64,000 nucleotides of DNA from Sporolactobacillus sp. THM7-4 (GTDB lineage: Bacteria; Bacillota; Bacilli; Bacillales; Sporolactobacillaceae). Made by a program: the position numbers and the translations under genes. Below the pieces are notes generated by a model. The model was given only the letters and a program-made list of their open reading frames with translations. It made no database searches and had not been told where the DNA came from. Where the stretch lies: NCBI RefSeq assembly GCF_004153165.1, contig NZ_SEMD01000001.1, positions 248,001 to 312,000 on the forward strand. Direction: 5' to 3'. This document shows positions 56,501 through 64,000 of the stretch, piece by piece (the stretch's first letter is position 1; each line of letters begins with the position of its first letter).

Positions 56501-57684
56501 CATTTCTGTTTTCAGATCGTTCATTTCCTGTCTCAACTGATCGAGCACGATTTCTTTTTCTTCAATTTGCCGCTTCAGCTCATCAATCTGGTTCTGCTTT
56601 CTGCACATCTTTTCTTCAGCGGAATCAAGCCTTGCGGATTGATCTTTGATGATCCGGACGAGTTCCGTTTTTTCATTAACAAGTCTGAATACCTCGTGCT
56701 GCCGGAGTTCGTCGCGTTCCCTGGTCAGGACACTGATAGTGATGTTCAGCTGCCGGGCTTCCTCTTCATAAGCCAACAGCTTTTCTTTCAATGCTGAGTG
56801 ATCCTGAACCGTCTGCTCCAGCTGTTTCTGATCCGCCCTGAGTTTTCCCGCCGTCTCATTCAGGTGGCAGGCAATCTCGCGGATGCAGTAATCCCGGTAC
56901 CTGTCGTACTTTTCGGTGACGCCCGTCATCAGCCGATATTCTTCTTTTGCCTGATCCAGCTGCTGCCTTGCCTGATCGATTTGTTCCAGCGTATCGGCGA
57001 CCGAATGCAGATCGTCGTCTTTCAGCGCGGGAAGCGACTGCTGCAGGATATCGTAAGTGACTGTCGGTTTAAAGTCTTTGGACAGTTTCGGCCGGCGCAG
57101 CTGAATCAGCAGCTTGATCAGATCGTCATAAATGTCGATGTTGTCAAAGCCGAAAATCAGCTCGTTAACGAGACTCATATATTCTTTCTGGCTGGTTGTG
57201 ACCGTGCCGACAATACGGTTTGCCAGCTCCTGACGGGTCAGCGGAACGATCCCGTCCGCCGAAGCCTTGCGATACAGGTCGAGATCGATCCCGATTCTCC
57301 GGTTATCGGTCATCACAAAATACCACGTGTTCATTGACGGCGTCTCGCCTGCATGCCCATCCCTGTTGTTACATATTGATCAAGCCCTTGCCGTTTATAC
57401 TCCAGAAAGAGATAACCCGTCCGCTCCGACCGGTGAGAAACATCTTCCTCCCCGAGCAGGTAATCCTCCATTTTCCGGGCCGAGGAGCCGAACGGATCGA
57501 GCCGGTCCGGTGTTTTCCGTCCATCAAGAAGAACGGTAATCAGGCTGGACATCGTAACGGATTTTCCCGAGCCGTTCGCGCCTCTGAGTAGCAGCTTACC
57601 GTCCGCAAAATCAAAATAAGCCACATCATAGTACCAGAAGTTAATGATTCCCGCGCGGTTCAACATCCATTTTTCCTCATTCAT
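53580..57684 (-). pseudogene. jetC: Wadjet SMC-like ATPase JetC (TIGR02680), two frameshifts
   Basis: About 1,368 codons in three successive frames. The first piece (57684-57331) has the SMC-type Walker A RGANGSGKS and ends ARRRQ. The second (57334-55607) continues at once with NTWYFVMTDNRRIG and is long coiled coil. The third, from about 55700 to 53580, resumes with YFESLVQSVIDSIQLEG and ends with KFSGGEKAVAMYLPLY (ABC signature) and IIALDEAFAGVD (Walker B). Each shift equals loss of one base. The parts add up to a normal length. So it is either recently inactivated or carries sequencing errors. At the first break ATGA could allow reinitiation. The start overlaps jetB by eight bases. Confidence 0.85.
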
Positions 57685-58828
57685 CCTGATCCGCCGCCTT
57701 TCCTGTAAAATTTTTACTGTATACACCTCTGAAGCGGGCGAACACCGGCAGGATAACCACCTGTTCAGCTTCCCGCTCAACCAGCTGCCAGTCCACGGCC
57801 TGAGTGACCAGTTTTTCCGCCAGCCTGTCCGTACTCATTTCGCGATATTCTTTGGACCAGCCGTGACTGAACTCATGCTGCAGCTCCTGTCCAAGCAAGA
57901 GCCACTCCGGCATAGTCAGCGAAACACGGCCAAACGGATCGCGTGCCGGACGGCGATCCCTGACAAGCCCGGCCATCTGCAGAAGAATCTCGTCAATCGC
58001 CTGTTGGGACGGGAATAACGTGTACATTTTCTTACGCTCTGTCATCGTCAGCATGGCAGTATCCTTAGTCAGTTCAAAATGAAACGGTGTGTAGCGTTCA
58101 AAAAAGTCCTCGATCGATCGGCGCTGAACACGAATATAATTGAAAAGCTGATCATTGTTTTCAGGTGTGCGGGAGACGTTCGGATGCATGATCAGCTCCC
58201 TGTACACTTCCCAGCGTCTGCCGTGAGTGTCGATGTTTTCCATTTCATCCCGAACGAGTGCGTGCCAGTCTTCATACTGGTAGATATCCTGTGGATAAGA
58301 CCTCATAAAATAACGGGCGTAAAGCGTTACCCGGTATAGTGCTTCAAATTCTTCGTTCTGGGCAAACTTTGTTATGTCCCCTTCGATTTTATCCATCAGA
58401 TGGAGATCCAGCAGCCGGCTGACCACGCGAACAAGCGACAGGCGGTGGCGATAGTTCGTCCAGTCCAGTGTGTCGGGATCAGGATAATTCTCCCTGATAT
58501 CCTCCACCAGGTGGCTGAGCAGAAAATAATCATTCTGTTCCTTCGTCTCCATAAAAGCGAGTGCGCAGGCAAACATCGTATAGTCCATCTTATCCTGAAA
58601 ATCCGTGATACCCATCCATCCTTTAGGATCGGTTGGGATTTTTTCCAGTTTGATAAACTGCGAATGGATATGAAGGCGCAGGCCGAACTTCTCATCAATG
58701 ATTCTTTTTAACTCTTTCTCGTTTTTCCGCAGTTGATGATAAAGTTCCGGATTTTCTTCCCGAAGTATCCAGTAGTTTTCAAATAACTGTGCCAGTCCTT
58801 CCTGGATCTGATCGTCACCTGCTGCCAT
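57677..58828 (-). CDS. jetB: Wadjet subunit JetB (TIGR02678/DUF2398)
   Basis: A 383-residue protein of the TIGR02678 family: ENYWILREENPELYHQLR at the start, LRLHIHSQFIKLEKIP, a central winged-helix-rich region and LPVFARFRGVYS near the end. In Wadjet complexes JetB is the KleA/MukE-like subunit that binds the kleisin JetA. The ATG has TTGGAGTG upstream. It follows jetA by 111 bases and overlaps jetC by eight bases. The frame is intact. Confidence 0.87.
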   Translation of the reverse strand: MAAGDDQIQEGLAQLFENYWILREENPELYHQLRKNEKELKRIIDEKFGLRLHIHSQFIKLEKIPTDPKGWMGITDFQDKMDYTMFACALAFMETKEQNDYFLLSHLVEDIRENYPDPDTLDWTNYRHRLSLVRVVSRLLDLHLMDKIEGDITKFAQNEEFEALYRVTLYARYFMRSYPQDIYQYEDWHALVRDEMENIDTHGRRWEVYRELIMHPNVSRTPENNDQLFNYIRVQRRSIEDFFERYTPFHFELTKDTAMLTMTERKKMYTLFPSQQAIDEILLQMAGLVRDRRPARDPFGRVSLTMPEWLLLGQELQHEFSHGWSKEYREMSTDRLAEKLVTQAVDWQLVEREAEQVVILPVFARFRGVYSKNFTGKAADQDE

Positions 58829-58939
58829 ATGCGCTCACTCCAATAAGAGATTTCGAATGATTTCATTTTTTAAAAGTCATCCGCGGTCAATAAGCAATAT
58901 TGTTTCTCCTGACGGCAATACAAGCGGAATCAGTGATGA

Positions 58940-60415
58940 TTACTCTTCAATAGTGTAAATCATATCCGGCATCTCCATCGTCCCGTCTTCCGAATGGATC
59001 ACCGCACGTTTTTTCGGATCCACATCTACGGAAACGCGGATGCCGAACTCCGTCTGTACCCTGTTCTTTTCCTGCATCTGCGCCCTGGCAACCCACCTGA
59101 GCAGCACTTTCCGCACGTCCTGATCGATAAAAGGATGGTGGGACAAAGTTATTTTTCCGTCCTCGACATAAGCATACAGCGACTTCTTCAGCCGCCTCAT
59201 CCGTTCCAGATACTCCTGCCTTGCTTTCTTTTTTGCTTCATCATTCATCGTGAATGCGGACGGACGCGTCTTTTCACGATACCCCTGAACGCGCGGAGTA
59301 ATCTGATACTCACTGGGCTTCTCCTCCCACAAATCCGCATAGACGTCACTTGTCTCGCTCGGCTCAACCGCGTAATGCTGCGTGTGAAACATTCCGAACA
59401 CCGTCGCGGACAGCTGATGGGCCTCCTCAAGAGATGAGCATTCATCGAACCATTTCGCGATTTGCAGGTAATCCTTCTTCCGGCTCCGATGCTGCTGCAA
59501 GCGTTCCCCGAACCGCTGAATCATCCGGGTAATCCGGCGAATCGCTTCGTTCGTCTGCCGCTGCAGCGAAGCATACTCGCTTTCTCCCGACTCATTATTG
59601 ATGAACCATGATTTAATGTTTTTCCATGTCTCATAAAAATCTTCCGCAACCGCATCGGTATCCAGATCCGGTCCGCCGATTCGTGGAATCGACTGCTTAT
59701 GGCTGATCACCGACCGGCACACCGCCTGTAAAACAGTATCACTTGTATCGGTCAGCACACTCTGAATCTTCAGCGCCGTCTGCTGAAGTGCCATCACAAA
59801 ATCGCGTAAATAGTTGACAAACTGATCTTTATATACGAGAAAAGCTTTCGTCTGCATGTTTGCTTCAAGCTTATCGCTGTTTAAATACCCGATGTAATCG
59901 GAGGTATTTCTCTTAATCTGCTTAAAATGATGAAGAACTTCCTCCCAACGCTCAAACTGTTCCTGTTCGCCTTCCCGAACCGGTTCAGATAGCGTACGGA
60001 TCGCCTTCAGCAACCGAACGAATGCTGATTTTTCCAGCGCACCGCCAAAATCGTCGCCTTTTTTCTCAAGTTCAACGAGCATCCGCTCAAACTCCACCGT
60101 GTAAGGCGTAATTTGATAACGAAACCGTTTCCGCTTATAATCCTCAATCGATTTCGGCTCCTTCATCTCCTGCCGGGGAATGATGTTATTCCAGTTAACC
60201 AGTGTCTGCAGATCCTGTTCGAGCATCGCTTCCGTATAGTCCTCCATCCCTTTAACCGAACGGACAAACTTCAAAATCTCTGCCGGATAAAGTAAATCCT
60301 TCATCCGCTCGTGCTCGATGTAAAAAAAGCGCAAAATGATCCGGTAGCGTGTCGTATTCTGATCGGCAGTCAGGTATGATGCCTCTTTAATTTTCTGAAA
60401 CTGGCTGATATCCAT
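58940..60415 (-). CDS. jetA: Wadjet kleisin-like subunit JetA (TIGR02677/DUF2397)
   Basis: A 491-residue helical protein of the TIGR02677 family: ASYLTADQNTTRYRIILRFFY at the start, ILKFVRSVKG, then LVNWNNIIPRQEM, and MNDEAKKKARQEYLERMRRL later. JetA is the kleisin of the plasmid-restricting SMC complex. I chose ATG 60415, seven bases after AAGGGG; an ATG six bases upstream is too close to that site. It is the first gene of jetABCD. Confidence 0.87.
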   Translation of the reverse strand: MDISQFQKIKEASYLTADQNTTRYRIILRFFYIEHERMKDLLYPAEILKFVRSVKGMEDYTEAMLEQDLQTLVNWNNIIPRQEMKEPKSIEDYKRKRFRYQITPYTVEFERMLVELEKKGDDFGGALEKSAFVRLLKAIRTLSEPVREGEQEQFERWEEVLHHFKQIKRNTSDYIGYLNSDKLEANMQTKAFLVYKDQFVNYLRDFVMALQQTALKIQSVLTDTSDTVLQAVCRSVISHKQSIPRIGGPDLDTDAVAEDFYETWKNIKSWFINNESGESEYASLQRQTNEAIRRITRMIQRFGERLQQHRSRKKDYLQIAKWFDECSSLEEAHQLSATVFGMFHTQHYAVEPSETSDVYADLWEEKPSEYQITPRVQGYREKTRPSAFTMNDEAKKKARQEYLERMRRLKKSLYAYVEDGKITLSHHPFIDQDVRKVLLRWVARAQMQEKNRVQTEFGIRVSVDVDPKKRAVIHSEDGTMEMPDMIYTIEE

Positions 60416-60686
60416 GGACATTCCCCTTACAAGATACTCTGGATTCGATCCAGGCAATCGATATTGAGATGCAAACCCTGACCCGTAAAACCGATTTTTA
60501 CGATCGGCTGCAAAAATTCCTGGAAAAATAACAGATCGTGCCGAATATTCTTACTCCTATTTTATCATACGATCGCATGTTCTTTCACATAGTGGTTGTC
60601 TTTTTCTTATAGTTACCATTTTAATGTTAACTTTTTCCTGTTATGTAAGGATTCAATATCGGGCAAAATTCGAAAAAAGAATGGGG

Positions 60687-60723
60687 GATGAGCTTTTCCT
60701 AAATTGGTAAGAAGCGTTCAATT
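60687..60723. repeat. Degenerate dispersed hairpin element
   Basis: GATGAGCTTTTCCTAAATTGG then TAAGAAGCGTTCAATTCCC: the loop and flanks match the element at 52128, but the stem has lost several pairs. It lies in the 547-bp jetA upstream gap. Confidence 0.6.
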
Positions 60724-60764
60724 CCCATTCTGATCCGCGTCAACCCTTTCGCTCGTGCTGCGTT

Positions 60765-60876
60765 TATTGAATACTCGACGGTAACTGTTGAAATACGCGG
60801 CATTACTGTTGCATTCGATTCGCTATCTGCTAAATTCCGTACCGTTACTGCTGAATTCCGCCGGCTGACTGTTGAT
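60765..60876. repeat. Degenerate CGGAATTCAACAGTAAC tandem units (minus orientation)
   Basis: Read on the minus strand, about five units of 20-22 bases: CGGAATTCAGCAGTAACGG, CGGAATTTAGCAGATAGCG, CGAATGCAACAGTAATGC and so on. Same unit family as 43852-43910 and again close to a GAACTTTTC-type hairpin. Confidence 0.6.
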
Positions 60877-60962
60877 CCATCTCTGTTACAATGTCCGGGC
60901 CCTTGTGCATAATTCGTCAATTTTATCACAAAATAGAGGAAACACGTTAAAGGAGAATCAGA

Positions 60963-61136
60963 ATGGTTAACAAGGAGCAGGAATTCAAGCGTCAGTTCAA
61001 ATCAAGAGAAAACAGCGGCGAACATCGGAACGGACGTCTCGCTCAATTTAAAAATCACAACTCGACCGGAGCGGGAGAACCGAACGAATACGTCAGCAAC
61101 AACGAAAAACCCAACAAGCATATTCACGACTTTTAA
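60963..61136 (+). CDS. Small hydrophilic protein, 57 residues
   Basis: A short frame with an excellent start: AAAGGAG seven bases before ATG 60963. The product (MVNKEQEFKRQFKSRENS to NKHIHDF) is very rich in Asn, Lys, Glu and His and has no hydrophobic segment. Composition is like small spore-associated or stress proteins of Bacillales, but I do not recognise the family. A terminator hairpin follows at 61231. The good site and terminator support a real gene. Confidence 0.6.
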   Translation: MVNKEQEFKRQFKSRENSGEHRNGRLAQFKNHNSTGAGEPNEYVSNNEKPNKHIHDF

Positions 61137-61230
61137 AAAAAACGTTATCGCCTGATCTTGAACTGTTACGGTACAAATCTTTTCCGGGTTCGCATCGTCG
61201 TCATCTTTTCCAAAACTGCACAGAACCAAA

Positions 61231-61265
61231 GAAAAACATCCGGGCGTTTGATCCGGATGCTTTTT
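61231..61265. terminator. Bidirectional terminator
   Basis: ACATCCGG-GC and CCGGATGC form a stem with A-rich left and T-rich right flanks. It separates the small gene at 60963 from the convergent NlpC/P60 gene. Confidence 0.8.
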
Positions 61266-61293
61266 AAGTATTTACTTTTCAAATCGTCTTGTG

Positions 61294-61740
61294 TTAAATG
61301 ACGCGTCTCGCTTTTATGTATTTACTCTTCCAATAATGTGATGAAGGGCCTGTAAAGCAACCCGTTTTCTTTACACCGTAATGAGACTCGGCATTGATCA
61401 TTTTCCCTTTTCCGGCGTAGATCCCGACATGCGAGATAACTCCCTTTTTTCCTGTCGCAAAAAAGACCAAATCTCCTTTTTTCAGGTGCTTTCGACTGAC
61501 CGGTTTGCCAACCCGGGCTTGAGCCTGCGATGTTCGCGGTAACCTGATACCGAACTTTCTAAATACCTTTTGTGTCAAAGCCGAACAATCTGATTTTCCA
61601 TACACGTAGCGTTCATGATGGTTTAGAGCCTGCCTGACAATATCATCCCCCGATACCCCGCGTGCCTGTACCTGCGTCATTGTCCCAAGAAAAACGATTC
61701 CGGCAATAAATAAAGTGATCAAAAATCTGAAACTCTTCAC
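61294..61740 (-). CDS. Secreted NlpC/P60 endopeptidase
   Basis: A 148-residue protein with a signal peptide (residues 1-26, cleavage likely after VQA) and a single NlpC/P60 domain. Catalytic residues: Cys in YGKSDCSALTQKVF, His in ISHVGIYAGKGKM, and a third polar residue in NAESHYGV. Such enzymes cut the gamma-D-Glu-diamino-acid bond of peptidoglycan. There are no LysM or SH3 repeats, so it is a minimal form. The start is GTG 61740 after GGGGGAG. Confidence 0.9.
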   Translation of the reverse strand: MKSFRFLITLFIAGIVFLGTMTQVQARGVSGDDIVRQALNHHERYVYGKSDCSALTQKVFRKFGIRLPRTSQAQARVGKPVSRKHLKKGDLVFFATGKKGVISHVGIYAGKGKMINAESHYGVKKTGCFTGPSSHYWKSKYIKARRVI

Positions 61741-62141
61741 CCATGCTCCCCCTAATCGGAATCCCTCCTGTTTCTTTATCCATCAAGATCTCTTTTTTAT
61801 TGACTTTTATTCCCAACGTTTATGTTACACCGTTCAACAATAACTGCATTTACAGTTTGATTACCGGAAAATTAAAATTTTTGAAATATATTTGGTTAAT
61901 ATTGGAATAAAAAAGTCTTTCTTAGGTCGTTATTGATGGCAGCAACAAAGTTCTCAATTGACAAAAAGCCTGCCGGGGAAATGATCTTATAGTTAAACGA
62001 TAATTGAAACATTGACCTGCTTGATTCGTTGACAATATGAATTGGCCCTGCGGAGTAACGAATATAAGCTCCGAGTACTCAACTGAAAAAATATCATGAT
62101 TGGACGCATACAAAAGGATGTCGACTTTGATTTTGAAGGAC
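61741..62141. other. 401-bp gap before the CRISPR array
   Basis: AT-rich sequence with no credible gene. It contains the NlpC/P60 promoter region and the leader-distal flank of the CRISPR array. No transposon relic recognised. Confidence 0.45.
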
Positions 62142-64000
62142 GATCTTTCACTCGTACTCACCAGGAGTACTACAGTATGTTCTTATATACCTTCCATAGT
62201 GATAGAATTTCAATCCACGCACTCACAAGGAGTGCGACGATTAAAAGAAATGAAGATAGATCTAGCCACAATATTTCAATCCACGCACTCACAAGGAGTG
62301 CGACAAGAGACCGTCCAAGAAGATGACGGCCTCAACGATATTTCAATCCACGCACTCACAAGGAGTGCGACTCACGATACTGCTCAATTGTTACAATACC
62401 ATTGTATTTCAATCCACGCACTCACAAGGAGTGCGACGCGAAACAGCTTCTGAAACTTGTGGATCAGCTGGGATTTCAATCCACGCACTCACAAGGAGTG
62501 CGACGAGTTGCCAATGGCTGAAAAGATTTGGTGGACAATATTTCAATCCACGCACTCACAAGGAGTGCGACGACACACGGAAGCCTTCATTTAAAGCGCT
62601 CAATCATTTCAATCCACGCACTCACAAGGAGTGCGACGATGCACTCAGGTTGTATTTCTTTGGTAACCAACAATTTCAATCCACGCACTCACAAGGAGTG
62701 CGACTCCACTGTTCGGAGTACCAAATAACCGAGAGCAATTTCAATCCACGCACTCACAAGGAGTGCGACCTCATCTACTGATTGCTGGCGAAACGGGATA
62801 CGATTTCAATCCACGCACTCACAAGGAGTGCGACGAAGTATCTAATACTCAAATTGACATTAATTTTAATTTCAATCCACGCACTCACAAGGAGTGCGAC
62901 TTATCTGCATTATTCTAATTAATATAAAGCATAATTTCAATCCACGCACTCACAAGGAGTGCGACAAGCCTATTGAGGCAAATATCGTAGGATGTTTATG
63001 ATTTCAATCCACGCACTCACAAGGAGTGCGACACCAGATGCTATTTGTGATGAACCTACTGCTCCAATTTCAATCCACGCACTCACAAGGAGTGCGACCA
63101 AAGACAGCCAGGACAAGAAGGACTTCCAGCTATTTCAATCCACGCACTCACAAGGAGTGCGACCAGCTATACAAGACGTTATTAGTGGACGATTTGTATT
63201 TCAATCCACGCACTCACAAGGAGTGCGACGAACAGTCTTACCTGTTCCTGCCTTTGCTTCACAATTTCAATCCACGCACTCACAAGGAGTGCGACTCCGA
63301 CTTTCTTAGTTATTTGATTGCCTGTATATCCATTTCAATCCACGCACTCACAAGGAGTGCGACGAAAGGTCTCGTACCAATTTTTCATGTAATCCGATTT
63401 CAATCCACGCACTCACAAGGAGTGCGACTCAGATTAATCGTTCGGCAAGAGATAAATGATCATATTTCAATCCACGCACTCACAAGGAGTGCGACAGGTA
63501 GGATAATGCCTGACCATAAAATCAGCCCAATTTCAATCCACGCACTCACAAGGAGTGCGACTCAATCCACACGTCAAAATCGTCTTTTTTCATGTATTTC
63601 AATCCACGCACTCACAAGGAGTGCGACTGCGCACCCGTACCAGTGCAGGCGGCTCAGCCACAATTTCAATCCACGCACTCACAAGGAGTGCGACGGGCAT
63701 TCATTCTCCATCTACCGTTATGCGCGATATTTCAATCCACGCACTCACAAGGAGTGCGACATTGAAGACTATATCGAGATTGACAGCGAAATATTTCAAT
63801 CCACGCACTCACAAGGAGTGCGACCTGTTTCGCTTCAATGGCTTGCATCTGGAAAACGATTTCAATCCACGCACTCACAAGGAGTGCGACTGTTCCCGAC
63901 TTTCTGAAGCTCCATATAGCCGTAATTTCAATCCACGCACTCACAAGGAGTGCGACGGCAGAACGAGAACTTGGCTGGAATGATGAGATCATTTCAATCC
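62142..64000 (-). CRISPR. CRISPR array, type I-C-like repeat (continues past the window)
   Basis: 27 complete, identical 32-bp repeats from 62207 to 63956, a partial one at 63991-64000 and a degenerate terminal repeat at 62142-62173. On the minus strand the repeat starts GTCGCACTCC and ends GTGGATTGAAAT, with stem GCACTC/GAGTGC, as in type I-C. Spacers are 32-36 bases, mostly 34. The orientation puts the leader and the cas genes to the right, outside the window; the left end is the oldest. No two spacers are alike and I saw no spacer matching this window. Confidence 0.97.

Noticed and set aside
61922-62161. 79-codon minus-strand frame left of the CRISPR array
   Set aside because: Overlaps the degenerate terminal repeat and has no start signal or motif.
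62096-63992. Open frames made of SIHALTRSAT, FNPRTHKEC or FQSTHSQGV repeats, and VALLVSAWIEI on the minus strand
   Set aside because: These are translations of the CRISPR repeat, a well-known false protein signal.

Overview
The window reads as the chromosome of a motile, low-GC Gram-positive rod of the order Bacillales. The main evidence is one syntenic block that matches the Bacillus motility/competence/wall region: tagO, an LCP-family gene, yvyE, degS-degU, comFA-comFC, yvyF, flgM, flgN, flgK, flgL, fliW, csrA, hag, flaG and fliD. SigD-type promoters (TAAA-N15/16-GCCGATAT-like) sit at several motility genes. Tagatose-bisphosphate aldolase and several dispersed repeat families unlike those of B. 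subtilis suggest a relative such as Sporolactobacillus. That genus guess is inference only.

Layout. 1-7.8 kb (minus strand): start of fliD, flaG, flagellin hag with a group I intron at its 3' end, then a flagellin-glycosylation operon (MAF glycosyltransferase, a small unknown protein, a CBS-NeuB-SAF-TIM barrel fusion, a CMP-sugar synthetase). 7.8-13.1 kb: an accessory insert (hexose mutarotase-like, SIR2-like, pRiA4b-like proteins) that separates hag from fliW-csrA. 13.2-24.5 kb: csrA, fliW, flgL, flgK, flgN, flgM, yvyF, a C39-peptidase-like protein, comFC, comFA, degU, degS. 24.6-26.6 kb: an IS200/IS605 element with tnpA, tnpB and a probable omega RNA. 27-36 kb: yvyE, an LCP protein, tagO, an Xaa-Pro peptidase, an aldo/keto reductase, glycerate kinase, an SGNH-like protein. 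35.7-51.7 kb: motBA, an HD-GYP protein with a degenerate B12-binding tail, a second LCP protein, lacD, mntH, a YkvI-like transporter, an M29 aminopeptidase, two chemoreceptors and a VanZ protein. 52-64 kb: a defence region with a Wadjet-type jetABCD operon whose SMC gene carries two frameshifts, an NlpC/P60 enzyme, and a type I-C-like CRISPR array that runs off the right edge with its leader and cas genes outside.

How it works together. FliW and CsrA should control hag translation: the hag leader has an AAGGA stem-loop and a GGGAGGA Shine-Dalgarno, the usual CsrA sites. FlgM restrains SigD, which should fire hag, flaG-fliD, flgM, motAB and a chemoreceptor pair. The glycosylation genes probably decorate flagellin with a nonulosonic acid. 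DegS-DegU and ComFA/ComFC link motility to competence.

The least familiar signals are (i) the flagellin intron, whose exon ends are duplicated so that spliced and unspliced messages could both encode a complete C-terminus, and (ii) a family of intergenic elements made of degenerate ~20-bp tandem units, at four loci paired with a conserved hairpin (stem GAACTTTTC/GAAAAGTTC, loop like CCAAATTGGTAAG).
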